From Pampus argenteus (lineage: Eukaryota; Chordata; Actinopteri; Scombriformes; Stromateidae): a DNA stretch of 64,000 nt. The stretch is taken from positions 982,501 to 1,046,500 of the forward strand of contig CM072876.1 of assembly GCA_036937835.1 (NCBI GenBank), in the 5' to 3' direction. A program made the position numbers and the translations under genes. Every line of letters starts with the position of its first letter. Position 1 is the stretch's first letter. A model generated the notes under the pieces. The model did not search any database and had not been told where the DNA came from. It worked only from the letters and a program-made list of their open reading frames with translations. Shown here piece by piece: positions 1 to 13,400 of the stretch.

Positions 1-1064
1 GGGTCTGTGTCTGTGTCTGGGTGTAGATTTGTTTCAGTATTATAAGAAACTGCACTGGTATTAACATCCGATCCATCGATGATGTTTACTCTAAAACGTT
101 TTGTACCATATCAGGTTGGTTTTGGTTTATAGCCTGAAGGAAGACAGAGATGAAATTAGAGATGAAGAAAAGTTCAGTAAAAACTGTCAACATGTCAGTC
201 TTAAAAAATCATTATAGTGTGTACAGTGGCGGCATCTGCTGGGTGAAATCAGACGGACAGAGACAGTTTTATTTTGGATAAATAATCAGTTAACATGTGG
301 AAGACGGTGGGATGACACGTGATTACAGAATAAACATAATGTCTTCATATCTATGACACTTTGAGCTTCACAACGTTTGGTCTGTGTGCCAACAACCATT
401 TCAGGTCAGGATCTGAATATATTCAATATGTCAGAGCAAATCCTGATATTTAAGAAGCTGTCAATGGACTCAAACCCAGAAACATCCAGATACGCGGTCT
501 GCACCTCAGATTTCGTCAGACATCCACCTCGACTAACACGCTTCCTTTGGGGGAAACCCTGCACTTACAGACCAGACGGTTACGTAATTCTGTGTTTAGG
601 CCTCAAATTTTCCTCTTCTGAACTTCCTCACTGGAGCGAATCTTATCATACGGAGGCCTGTGATGTGAAAGCTGCCTCCATGAATCAATGGATCCTGCTT
701 ACAGTAGGTGTGGATGATGCATTGATTTGTTTTGTTCTTTTCCTCTATGTTACCAATAATGAAATGGATAAAATACAAGAAGTCTGTTTGCTGTGTGAAA
801 CATAGAGCCTCTTTTTTCATTGAGTGAGTGCGTTTCCTGCTGGAGGCTTTCCTGTGTGTTCAGTCTGTGTGTGGGGAGAGGAAGGACGTACTGAGGAAAC
901 CTCCTTGCTCTGTTTATTTTCAAAGCTGTGTGGACGAGGAGGAGGAGGAGGAGAAGTAGGAGAAGGAGAGGCAGAGGTGTGTGTGGGATGGTAAAGTCAG
1001 GTAGAGAGAATTTTGTCAAACAGCTGCTTGACTTCTCAGTAAACTGGGCTGAGCTGTGTCCTGT

Positions 1065-1535
1065 TATATAACTGTGTGTGTGTGTGTGAAGCTGCAGCTC
1101 CACCTCAGTCCGACCAGCCGCTGTCCCAGCTGACTCCTCACCTCTGGATCTCCGCCTGAACTCTGTTTCTTAACAAACACGCCCAATTAGGAGCTTGTGG
1201 AGGAATTTTACTGCACTTGGGAACATTTAAGGAATTTACTGCATCTTTTTTAACCACTTCCACTGGGATTTACGCTGCTTTTTACTACTTTTAACCTTTT
1301 TTTTTAAATGACCTGAACTTTTTTGCCACACATGTATTTTTTTCTAGCTCACATTTCCAGCCGTAAACAGTGATTTTTAGATGTTGGTATTGAGCTGAAT
1401 GGATTAGTCCGAGCCAGTGTAATTGTGAGGTTTTGGACTTGTCGGTGCACGTTAGCAGGTTGAAGTGCTCTCTGGGATAAAAGGAGGTGTGCGCATTTCA
1501 GTCTGGACGTCTCGGTGTGAACTAACGGGTGCAAC
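1065..1535 (+). promoter_or_regulatory. Candidate internal promoter and 5' leader
   Basis: A TATATAA box lies at 1,065-1,071. A second TATA-like ATAAAAGG lies at 1,477-1,484, followed by an initiator-like TCAGTCT at 1,498-1,504 and an ATG at 1,536. From the second box to its initiator is about 22 bases, somewhat short for a classical TATA promoter. Transcripts from the first box would carry several upstream ATGs, so the second is the better fit to the ATG. This is motif evidence only. Confidence 0.25.
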
Positions 1536-1568
1536 ATGTGGTTTTCTGTGGTGGGCAGGAAGGACCAG
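1536..1568 (+). CDS. Candidate alternative first exon (11 codons, phase 0)
   Basis: An ATG in a TATA/initiator context opens 11 codons (MWFSVVGRKDQ) that end exactly at a good donor, CAG|GTAATG. The exon ends in phase 0, and the first afadin exon in this window starts in phase 0, so direct splicing would give a short afadin isoform. That isoform would lack the first part of the PDZ fold, including the GLGF-type loop, which argues against a simple functional product. A second exon-like segment at 2,329-2,362 (acceptor after CCTCCCAG, donor GTACGT) ends in phase 1 and does not fit the 7,496 exon. Both could be chance. Confidence 0.2.
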
Positions 1569-1794
1569 GTAATGCTGCTTTTATGCTTGTGTGTGTGTGT
1601 TTAACAGACAGCACCTGGAAGGTTGTGTGTGTTAAAAAAACAGACCCTGAAAATCACATTTGTGAATATGCTAAATGTAAAATGTGATTTAAAAATTGTA
1701 TATATGGGCACATGTCACCCTGAGACAGGGTGTGTATCTTTTGTTCTTATTTCTTGATAGACCAGATTCCACTGTCATTTTTTTTCCTTGCATC

Positions 1795-1796
<2 letters not shown>

Positions 1797-1849
<53 letters not shown>
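1797..1849 (+). repeat. (CA)n microsatellite
   Basis: Uninterrupted CA dinucleotide run of about 53 bases in the afadin intron. Long open frames that cross it are artefacts of the repeat. Confidence 0.95.
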
Positions 1850-1852
<3 letters not shown>

Positions 1853-4800
1853 GGCTACTGGATTTATTTTTAAAAAGCACTGGTTGAGTCCAGCAGCTGG
1901 TTGAATATGGAGCACGTGTGTGATATCAGCTCACTGTGGACGTAGCATGTGTCCTCCAGTGTGACAGTGTGATGGCCTCCTGGTTTGTCTCTGTTTGCTT
2001 TCAGGGCCGTTCGGCTAATGGTTAAACTAAGGTACACACACACGAGACACAGATGGCTAAATGTGCTCAGTAGGGTTGACATATTTAATTATCAGTGGTT
2101 GATATTGATAGTCAGATAGTATTTGATATGTGTGATCAGTCTTGAGGTTGTTATTGTGATTTGTAGCATCATAAAACATGATAAACTCCTTCATATATTT
2201 CCCTCATGTTGTTTTAAGTTCGTCTCTGTTTAAGACGTAGAGTGTGTCGTATTCATAGCCTTAACGGTCTGTCAAAACCACGTGTTTGTGTGTGTGTTTC
2301 ATGGCATTGTGTTCATCTTTCCTCCCAGCTGGACTTCAGGAAACTGCCGGCCGCTCCCTCCCGTACGTGTTTACTTGTGTTTCTGTTGCAGTTAAAGAAC
2401 AGCACATTCCTTCTGTGCAGATTTAGAACAAGTAAGACAAGTTAGGAGTTTGTTTCATGCAGGATACCTGACAAATTTAATACACTAAATTTAGGGAAAT
2501 TAATATTCCTACAAGGTCTTTCATAAAACTGCATAATTTAGTGTTCATAATTAATTATGCCTGGTGGATAATTACATGTGCAGCACTTACTTGTTATAAT
2601 TGATCCACAGTGTTGAATTACAGAAATGTTGGAGAGAGTTTTGTGTAAATAAATGTCCTCGTTATGCTTTGTGAAGCAGATGAACTCTAAACTCAAAAAT
2701 CTGCATTTGTGTTCGTTTCCACAGTGTGTTTGAAGTATCGCTTGTGTGTGTGTGTGTGTGTGTTAAGTGATAGAACGGTTCCACAAGTGGAACAATAGTA
2801 TGAGAGGGTTACCCCCTGTGAGGGCTGGAACAATGGGAGGATGTAACACACACACACACACACACACACACGCGGGCTGGCTTTCCTGTGAAGCTGGAGG
2901 TGTTTACAGCATGTGTGGAGGAGAGCGTTTGTACATCTTGGCTCTCGTAATAAAGGCCACAGTGTGTTTGCAGCAGAAGCACATTTTGGCAGGTCTGTAT
3001 GGAAAAACAGGGACGTACTTGCAGGGGACGATAAGTGCATATTGTCTTCTGACTGGACAGAGACCCACTTCCTGTCTTTACACGCCAACGTTCAGGTGGC
3101 TCAGAGTACAACGTTGTTTTTAAAAGTAAATCTGGAGGTCAGTCCTGCGATATGAACGAGGAGCCAATGCCATAAGCACATCTGACCGTTGGTCGGGATA
3201 AAACAAGACATTTGTGGTTCCACCTTGGCCTTTGGGAAACAGACTCAGCCTGTTCTCCCTGTAATCTCTTGACAGGTTTCCATGCATGTTTACTGGCACG
3301 AGGTAAAAACACCCAAAGATAATAATATGAACTCCTACCACTTATGAAGGCTTGTATAAACAGTATTAAACTGTTTCTGACTCAGCCTGGTGAAATGACT
3401 TCAATCACTGTCTACAAATGAACAGTAATAATTCGTGCATATTGATTGATTGCTCAGCCACTCAGTTGTTTTAAGCTGGTCTTTTTAACTTAAAGTTGGG
3501 TGTGACAATAAGCTGCAAATTTGTTGAATCACTAAAGTTTAAAAATGTTCTTTTGTGAGAATTAAGAAGATGTCAATCAACTCTAATCTGTGCATGTGTT
3601 TGTCTAATCCACTAAAACGGCAGGAAATATCTGCGTGGGCGTTCAGGCCATTTGAACACTGCTGGATTCTTAACCGCCTCTTATGGAAAAGTGATTTATA
3701 AAAAGCAGGTTGACATACTTTGACATTGTAATCTGTAATCTTGGTCCATTGCCAGCCTGGTTTTTTTTAGCGTCATATCAGACCTACATGACAGAAAAAC
3801 GTCCCATCACTCAGGGTTAGGGTTAGGACCAGATTCAGGTTCATTAATTTACATGGACTGTGTGTCGAGAGAGACTTCAGTGTTAAATCATAGCTGGAGT
3901 TGAGTTGTTTTCCAGATCAGTCGTGATCAACAGTGCTGGATGAAATGTTTGCTGATTAAATCACATATAAAACATCAAACCGTATATATATTTTATTTAA
4001 AGGGGGCTTTGTTTTCTTGATGTGGAGTAATTAGTTTTTAAAAGGTATTTCCTTAAATGCCGCGGTGGGAAGCGTGTTTAAAGCAGCCGACTCCTTCAGG
4101 CTGTTTCACTCTAATAGAGGCCTGGCAGCTTTGAGGTGCGCTTGATTTGTTTTTAAAGAACCAGAGCTGTCCATTAAAACACAGCTGCTTCAGGTATTCC
4201 AGCTATTCTTCCAGATTGACTTATTTCTAGTGAAAGAGGCCTGGACACATTCACAGGAAACACCAGGTGATGTTTTGTAGTTTGCAGTTTTTAAGGCGGA
4301 GCATTGAGTGTTTTGATGATTGTGTGACAAACAACACATGTGGTTTTACTCAGACCCTGAACCCCGACATCAGCTACTGGTTTTATAGGTTCATTATGAC
4401 AACAAGCCTGCTGTGTGTCTCCAGTGCCGACACATTTCAACATGTTTTTACACTCTGGTCTGTGTTTACATGGCAGAAATGTATATTTTACATAGTAGAG
4501 AATGATGATGTAAAGTTGTAAGCTGTGTGTCGTGTCACGAGGCCGGCTGGTCGATCACTTCTGGGCCAAACCTTTTATCTCACACCCCCATACGGTGACC
4601 TGCCATCGATATTATAATATATATTATATATAGATATATATTAATGAAACTATTCAGGGATGTTTTATCTTCGTGGACGGTTGGACGGTGAATAGCTCCT
4701 CATCATCAGTGTGCAGCTCTTGTTTTAATTAAATACATTAGCTTATTTACCTGATGGACATGGTGACTTATGCTAACTGCTGGATTCAGCTAAAATAAAT

Positions 4801-5867
4801 AAAATACAGTTTAACCAGCTGCTCCTCGTTTTGCTGCTGTCTTCTTGTGGCCCCTTTAACGCCCTCTGGGACCCCTTGAACTTGAGCTAAAAGTCCCTCT
4901 GAACATCCTCGGGGGGGTTTCAGGAAATTCCCACAAGTGTCTGGCGCCCAGGACCCTCATTCAGTATAAGTGCATGAAGCTGTGGCTCCGTCTGAAACAG
5001 AGACTCTCTGTAATGTACAACAGACATAAAACAGCCAGAATGATTCACTGCTCATCTTAATGTCACTCACAGGAAGTTCGTGCCTGCATGAATCCAGCCT
5101 CATTACTGTATAAACACACACACACACACACACGGTCAAATAGTTTCTAGTGTTTGTACTGTAGATGATGGATGATTAATCTCACATACCGAATAAACAG
5201 AAAATAGACAAATGAAGAAATTGATTTTTGGACAAACAATAGCTGATTCTCTCTGTGTTGTTTTGCATTGTGCCAATAAAAATGAAAATCATGCAATAAA
5301 TGATAAATGATAAATGATCATCCACAGTCTAAAGACTTTGGACTGAAATATGTGGCGGCAGGAATGTGTTTGTTGCATTTAGATGAAAAGCAACCCAAAG
5401 CTCATTGTTACTCAGTTTAAACTTAGTTTCAACGTATTTAATGTTCCCACATATTCAAAGGTTGTTTCCGGCTGCAGGAAGACACTGATCACCAGAGTTT
5501 ACAGTCAACAGAGTCCTGTTACTACAAGCCAGGAAAAAGACATTGTAGATGATTATTAAAAAACGCTGGCAACACAAGTTAGCTTCTTCTTCAAGTCTTT
5601 TAGAACAAGAGTTAGTTAAACTGCCCAGAATTTGTGCCACAAATTGCATTTTTAACATTAAAGTGGACATAACATGCTTTTTAATGACTTCTGTCATTTA
5701 TATATTGCTATAACGTCGGCTATCTATGTTAACGGATGTCAGGATGTACGTATAGAGCTGATCTGTGCATGACACATCCACGCAGGTGGACAGTGTTGGT
5801 ATGTTGTCTGTACCTGCCTGACTCCTCCTCCTCTCACCTGTTAGCATGTGCATGTGTGCATTTTATA

Positions 5868-5920
5868 CCGTATTTTTTGGACTATAAGGATTTATAATCC
5901 GGTGCTCCTTATAGCCTTAT
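5868..5920. mobile_element. MITE-like fragment, CCGTATTTT..GGACTATAAG type
   Basis: The segment reads CCGTATTTTTTGGACTATAA and continues with a TTATAATCCGGTGC stretch and CCTTATAG. I recognise this as the end of a short non-autonomous repeat that is very common in fish genomes. Only a fragment is visible; no terminal repeats or target-site duplication could be defined, and I do not assign a superfamily. Confidence 0.4.
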
Positions 5921-6060
5921 TTTTACTATTACACTATTATATATGACATGTTTACTTCAACAATACAACTGATAAACAGTTAATACATCTGAAGAAGTGA
6001 GCTGCAGACAGTAAGAGCTGTTAACCTGAGTGTAACCTGCCTCTGTTTTATAAGATGTGG

Positions 6061-6061
<1 letters not shown>

Positions 6062-6117
<56 letters not shown>
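6062..6117 (+). repeat. (CA)n microsatellite
   Basis: Uninterrupted CA run of about 56 bases in the afadin intron. Confidence 0.95.
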
Positions 6118-6119
<2 letters not shown>

Positions 6120-7382
6120 GCCATGCTGCCAGCTCTAACGAATGGCAGCAATTAGGAGTCTTTTAATCCACTCCACAGTTTTATGAGCAGGTTTATAGAC
6201 ATGCTGTGGTTCCTGATGTCTTTCTGCTGAAGGTTTGGTCTGAAGCCTGAACATTAAGTGTAGAAGAGATGTCTTTTAGGTATTTTTGTTTCTCTTGTTT
6301 GTGAATAGTTTCATATTTAATACAGCAGAGTCTCTCAGCAGAGTTTTGTTCTGCTTTCTGGTTCTACTGTTGCACGATAAACATATCTAGATGATAAAGA
6401 AAGCGTCTGATAACACGCCAGCGCTTTGATGCGTGTAAAGTTTAAACCATCAAAGTCCCCACTTCACAGGAAAACCACGCAGACACGCTGCAGCTCCAGC
6501 TTGTGTGTCTGCGTCGCTGCTGGTGTTGCAGCGTGTTTGTTCTCCCCTTTCGCCTGCGTTTCTGTTCTTTGTTGAAGAAAGGATTTTGGTTTTAAAGAAA
6601 ATATTATGACATTGAATAAATTCCAGTGGAGATATTTGATCATTTCAACACCAAACAGTGCAAAGAAAGCTTGAATACAAGCAGCAAAAACAGAACATGA
6701 AATGCTTGAATGTGTTTGACCTGATGTCTGCTGCTCTGTGAAAGCCTTGAAATGTTTCAGTTTGACATGTTGCTGAACTTGTTACCTTAGATAAGAGGCC
6801 TGGTGAAATCCAGCCTCGCTCTGTTTAGTATCAACCCTTGAATAGCAGTGTGCATGTGTGTGTTTTAACTGCCTGGATAGTGCTCCACTCCCTCCTTTAG
6901 TCTTTCTAGATGATCTCTATGTCATTAGTTATTTCAGCTGTTCTCACATGTTGAAGCTCATGATGCTCGTTTCTGTTCTCCTACCTGGTTTTAGGCTACA
7001 GCTCCACTTCTCCGACCTTGTTTAGAAACTTACTTGTCTGACTCTTGTTAACTGTTGTTCTTGTGCAAGATGCATTAACGTGCAGACATTTACTGTGTTT
7101 CTAGGAATTGATTTTCAAGCCTGTGTTGATGTATGTGATGAAAGAACAGGCAGGTGCAGGTTTCATGACCAACAGTGGTGTTGTTCTTCCCTCATCTGTT
7201 AATGAGGCATTTTATCACCTTCCTGTTTTACCTTTCAGGTAGAACTGCTTCCTTTCTCAAACTCACACCTGAGTTTTATATCACAGTCTGGATTCAGAGT
7301 GAAATGTTCCTACTTTCTCCAAACATATTTTAGCAGTTTCTTGCAACAATTGTTTATTATTTTGTCTTATATGTTGTGTTGT

Positions 7383-7413
<31 letters not shown>

Positions 7414-7495
7414 TTACCTTGCCACGTATACTTGTTGCATGTCCTACCTTGATGTCAGTGGCTCACCTACATGTTGTCTTTGTGTTTCTCTGCAG

Positions 7496-10400
7496 GGTGC
7501 TGGTCAGGAGAAGCTGGGCATCTACATCAAGTCTGTGGTCAAAGGAGGAGCAGCTGACATGGTTGGTGTCTACATGAAAACTGGATGAGGAACACCAACA
7601 ACACACACAGTGACTCATTCTGCGCTTTGTGTTTGTGTTGATACAGGACGGCCGTTTGGCGGCAGGTGACCAGTTGTTGAGCGTGGACGGGCGCAGTCTG
7701 GTCGGCCTGTCACAAGAGAGGTAAACTAGTGCTGAGTTTTTAAACTTCAGTGCTTTTCACACATTTCTCACACACCAGCCGGGGACGTGTGTGTGTGTGT
7801 GTGAAGTACTGAGTAGCTAACGCCCTCCTCACATTAATCCAGTCATTCCTCAGCTCAGCATGTACAGGCTTGATGTTCAGTGTTTTTTTTACTGTGCTTG
7901 TGAGCCAAGTCAAACTAGATTTATAAATCATTAGTTTAATTGCTTTCGTGTGCAGGTTGGACGGATTTTAGACATCATCAGATAACATTTGGTTTTGGTC
8001 ATGTTATCATCCCATGGTCGTCTCCTCGCCGGTTGCTCCCAGCAGGTTGAGATTAAATATGATTTGCAGCTTTTACAGCAGGTCTGATACGTGTGCGTGT
8101 AAAAGCTGAGATATTTCCAAATGTGGACTGAGAGCAGATGAAGTTCCATCCAATCAGACGCACATGGCTCATTACCTTGTGTGATCTGCCCTTCAAGTAT
8201 TTAAAGGATTTAGTTAAAGCCCTGTGCATGCAGCACATGTGGCTTTTTGAAAGATAACATGAGCACAAAACAGCAGGATTGTACCCAAATTAGAATGAAG
8301 TGAGTCTCTGGCAGTGACAGAAATAATCCCTGCCTCCTCATAATGAAGGTCTAGTAGTTAAAATCACTGGAAGTCAGGCTTTTGTTAATGATGCGCTGAT
8401 ACTACAAATCATTATCTGTCCTGTAACAGCTCTTTAATAACTGTTTTAGGCAAATTAATTTCATAGATTAAAAGCATTCATCCATTTTCTAAACTGCACA
8501 TTGGCTCAATCACACGGCTGACATGTGGAGACAAACATTCACATAATCAACAACTTATTAAACTAAGCTGCATGTAAACAGTAGTAATAATTATAACATG
8601 CTTTGAAACATCTTCTGCTGTGAGGATTTTTAAAGACCTTAATGATAAAAATACAGCATGCATCTCTCGCTCTCTGCATGATGTGCCGTTTGAATATTTC
8701 ATATCATTCTACTACATTTATGTAACAATAGGATACAGGAAATAGTATGTCAACATGCACACGTAACATATTTCACATGATTACTGTGGATATTTATATA
8801 TTATAGTAAATGCAGGCTGAAACTAGCTTTTTATACATTGTGTAGTTGAATTTAGTTGCATTCATATCACCATAATAATAATAATAAATGTGACTTTTAA
8901 GCTCATTTCACATATCCCAAGGATCCACTGATATTTTCTACCAAAGCTAACAAACGGTGTCGGTTCAGCTCTTGGACGTGATACAGAGTCATCATAGTAC
9001 TACGATCGAGTGAAGAATGCACTACTGTACAAATACAAGAATTCATGATCTATAATCTCATCTCTTGAATATATAAACAAACAGGATCATGTGCTGAAAC
9101 GTGTAATATATTTTATTTTACATGACGGCTGAAGACATTGAATAAGGATGAAGTCACGCTGTGTTTCTTGTTTTGACGTCCGTGCTGCCTCCCTCTCTGT
9201 TTTCAGAGCGGCTGAGCTGATGACGAGGACGGGCTCAGTCGTGACTCTGGAGGTCGCCAAGCAGGGCGCCATTTACCACGGACTGGCTACTCTGCTCAAC
9301 CAGCCGAGCCCCATGATGCCCCGAGGTGAGAGCGCACACACACACACACGAACACTTCAGTTTAAAAATGATTATATATCTCTTACTTTTACCCTTGTTT
9401 TCATTATGGTTTTGAAGAATTTTGTATATTTTTTTTAATGTTGCTTAATGATCTTCAGTCAATCGACAGTGAATGAAGTCTTCAATTTAAATATTTTAGC
9501 ATTTTCTCTTACAGCTTTTTATTAAATGTGAGGGTTTGTTGGTTTTCACTGATTTATATCATTATAAATGGAACATAGTTGAGTTTTGGTACAAAACAAG
9601 TCATTAAAATACCTCAATGTGAGATGTAATAGCTGTTTTTCACTATTTCAGGATATTTTATAGACTGAACAATGATCATTTAATTAATTATTATTAATTA
9701 GTTGCAGTGTTTCTTTTGACTGCATGCGGACTGCATGTTTACTCAATGTCCTCCTATAAACAGCCAATAAACAAATTAAGATCCTTTTCAAACTATAAAT
9801 TTTGCTCCTGAATCCTGCAGATCTTCCCGTGTTGTAATGAATTGATTATTGTTAGATGTGCTGTTGTACATGAAGGAAGAGAAGCAGACAGTGAGTCCTT
9901 GTTGTCTCCCCTGTAAAAGACCAGATTGCAGACTAAAGGACACAAAGCCAGCTCTGTGAGCGTGTGTGTGGGTGTGTGTGTGTGTGGGTGTGTGCGCACA
10001 CGCATACACACATGTCAGAGTTTACAGGCTTGTCTGGCTGCAGGAATGTGACCCTTCATTTATTAAGGAAGTTTGGCCTGTGCTCCAGCATGACGCTAAA
10101 GGGACATAACTCCCAGATTCCCTCGACCACAGTGTGTTTGACTGCAGAAAGCAGAGTTTAACCACCAGTCGCTGAAGGACGCAGGTCTTTTTTTTATTTT
10201 ATTTTACTGTCAGGAAACTGGACAAGTGGAACAAAACTGTAGATTGAGGGCGTCCTTAATCTACTACGACTGTACTCAAGGACCATGAAGGAACAACCAC
10301 TGCTGCATTGATGGATCATTTCTATATTGAATGTAGCAGCCAGAACTTTGATACATGAGTTTTCCAAACATTGTGAGACAACTGAAGTCTCGTTTACACC

Positions 10401-13400
10401 TCGTTTAATGACTTAACACCTGCTTCTCCTTTCTTATTGAGTTACTCGCTCGGACTTGAAAGCTGTTAAATTAGCTCAATAAACCAGGAAACAGAACGAG
10501 TGTTGATGTCGATGTTGAGGAGATTCTTCTCATGTTCGTTGTCTCTCTTTTGAATCTCTTCTCCCCTACATCCCTCATGTTCATACCCAGCATCAGACCG
10601 AGGCCGCGAGAAGAACGGGAAAATGCGGCCAAAGAGCGAAGGCTTTGAGTTGTACAACAACTCGGTGCAGAACGGCTCTCCGGAGAGTCCGCAGGCTGGC
10701 TGGGACTCCTACCCCGAACCAAAGAAGATGAGCAGCGAAGACCGACTTCTGAAGAACCGAGCCGACCACCGCTCCAGCCCCAACGTAGCCAGTAAGCGTT
10801 TCCTCATTATGTATATTGTATTTATGTGTATTTGTTTGTGATTGTCTTTAAATTGGTTTTCTTTGGTCCCCTCTGATCAGATCAAGGACAGAGTCCTGCA
10901 GGGAAGGTAGTTTACCCCGGAGGACCTGGCACTAAGATCACCTCCGTCTCCACCGGCAACCTGTGTGCAGACGTGAGTAACCGCTGGACCGCGGCCGGTG
11001 GCGTCGTCATGGGGATGTTCCAGCAGTATTTCATACAGTCCACAGAGCTTTCCATTTAGACATGTGTTTTTCTTCGTCAGGATGAGCCCTCTCCTCCACG
11101 TCCAGAGGCTTACCCCATCCCCACCCAGACCTACCCCAGGGAGTACTTCACCATCCCAGCCTCCAAGAGCCAGGATCGTGTGGTGGGTCCCGGGCAGGGA
11201 CCCTCACAGCACTGGCAGGGCATGGAGGACAGAGAACGCCTCCCTGCGGTGGACAACATCCACAACAGCATGCAGGTAGAGATGCCAGCTTTCAGCATTT
11301 TGAGGTTTAGGTTTTCAGTAACTCTTTTGGATAGTTTGTCAGTAGTTTATTTTAGTTTGATATGTTTGCATTGTCTTCTGTCACTCCCTCCTTCCAGATC
11401 GTTCTCCGCCATGCTTGCTCCTTTTTTATCTCCCCACCTCCTTCCCCCTCTTCTAACCCTAACCCTAACCTCCTGCTCTACTCTCCATGTCATTTTGTTT
11501 CTCTCACCTTTTATTCTACATTTGTGTCTCTTCCCAGCGGGTTAACCACTCTCAGGAGGAGTTGTACCCCCCTCCAGGAGGTCTGAGGCCAGACGAGCGG
11601 ATGCAGCAGCATTACCAGCAGGAGTACCAGCACCGGGACCTGGACTACCAACACAGAGACCTCGACTGCCAGAGAGGTCCGCCAGGAGGTAGGAAAACAT
11701 TTTAACGGCCAGATTATGTGATTATATAATACAGTAGCTTAGTGGTTTGTGTGCAATATAATTACATGTACTATCATTGTTTTCTGTTTTTGATTATATA
11801 ATATAGAGTCATCATAATATTACATTTAGAATAAACATTTTGATAATTTGCCCTCCATCTGTTAATATGTATATCTGTGGTATATCTGGTAGGACTTGAA
11901 TGTAGTCGTCAAAACAGCAATACAACATTTTAAAACCACATTGATCAATAAAACAAGACAAATGAGTGACACAACTCAACTATACACAACTAAAAAGTAG
12001 ACGATAAAAAACTTAGAATAAAAACTAATTCGTCAGGAGAGAAACTTTTTATGTTGGAGGGGCAGATTCCAGGCAGCAGATCAGTTTGTTGATGCCGTTG
12101 TTTCTGTGTGTTTCTACAGGTGTAGGAGGACCTGAGCACTGGGCCCCACAGCCACAGGTGTCCTCCTCGTTGGAGTCGTCCACATCCAGCCAGGAGCATC
12201 TCAACTTCTCAAACTCCTCCTCTTCTTCCAACAAGACCCAGAACCAGAAGACCGGGCCGGGTCGATGGAAGACACCCAACACCCCCCACTCTGCGCCGCC
12301 ACATCCGGCCCAGCCGCCCTCCCGCTCTGACCTGCCCCCTCCTCCTCCCCCGCCGCCGGCTGCTTACAATGAGACCTACGACCCCTACGACCCCCAGTCC
12401 GACCTGCCTCTCCCTCCCCCTCCCGCCGTCACCACGGTAACAGCCCAACAGGCTGCTGACCGTAAGAAACGCGAGGAGCAGCAGCGCTGGTATGAGAAGG
12501 AGAAGGCTCGTCTGGAGGAGGAGAGGTAAAAAGATCAATCAACTATTTTAATATTCAAATAATCATTTCAGTCATTCAGTCTGGATCTTCTTCTTGATTA
12601 AAATCTTTTAATTATGAGTTGAAGTTAATAATTGTTGACAGTTAAAGTGCTGAAGTGATGATGATGATGATGATGATTCCCAGGGAGAGGAAGAGGAGGG
12701 AGCAGGAGAGGAAGCTGGGTCAGATCCGGGCCAACCCTGTCATGCCCGTCCAGCCTCACAACAATGGAGGAGCCCTGCCTCCCCCTCACCACCAGCCCCC
12801 TCCAGCCTCCGCGGCCCCGCCCCAGCCCTACCTCCCCTCACAGCCTCAGCCTCCCCCATCCAGACCGGAGAAGCTGTCCAGCCTGCCTCGGTCGGCTGTG
12901 CCTCCCCCTGCCAGTGCCTCCAACCCTGCCGGTAACACCTCCTGTTATATTAAATGTTTTACCCCAACAATAATGACACGTAGACTGTTTATTAACAATA
13001 AATAAACTGTTGATCGTAGTCGGCATGGACACAGTGATCAGGGAGCTGCTACCGCAGCAGCAGCCTCGGACCATCGAGAGGCGAGACCTGCAGTACATCA
13101 CCATCAGTAAGGAGGAGCTGACGTCCAGCGACAGCCTGTCTCCAGACCCCTGGAAGAGAGACGCCCGTGAGAAGGCTGAGAAGCAGCAGCAGCTCCACAT
13201 CGTGGACCTCCTGGACAAGGAGATCCAGGAGCTGCAGGTGGGTCCTCACGTTCAGTTATTCATCCAACATGTTTGTGTTAATTCTAATCTCATCTGAAGG
13301 AGACAAGTCGGGGATTTTTTAAAGTTTCCTGGTTAAAGAATGCAGTAATTTACTAGCAGTAAGCAGTTCTTCCATCTGTGGCCTTCTTGTTTTGTTTTTG

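Larger units (their letters stand above)
1..7495 (+). other. Afadin intron upstream of the first visible exon
   Basis: No afadin exon is recognisable before 7,496. The first visible exon begins in the middle of the PDZ domain with a phase-0 acceptor, so this stretch should be intron of the same gene, and the N-terminal part (RA, FHA and DIL domains plus the start of PDZ) lies left of the window. The interval holds (CA)n tracts, a GGA-rich tract near 936-974, a MITE-like fragment and a candidate internal promoter near 1.1-1.5 kb. Otherwise I see AT-rich sequence without coding signal. Confidence 0.6.

Noticed and set aside
377..805. 142-codon plus-strand frame at the left edge
   Set aside because: No family resemblance, no splice-consistent context, and composition like the surrounding intron.
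2329..2362. 34-base exon-like segment after CCTCCCAG
   Set aside because: It has a good acceptor and donor but ends in phase 1, which no nearby exon continues; kept only as a side note to the alternative first exon.
11453..11470. Chromosome-fusion scar from the telomere-like repeat
   Set aside because: Only three units, in an ordinary pyrimidine-rich intron; too short to support a fusion.
12209..12538. Antisense frame opposite the proline-rich afadin exon
   Set aside because: Shadow of a GC-rich, proline-coding exon; Leu/Gly/Arg-rich composition follows directly from the sense codons.
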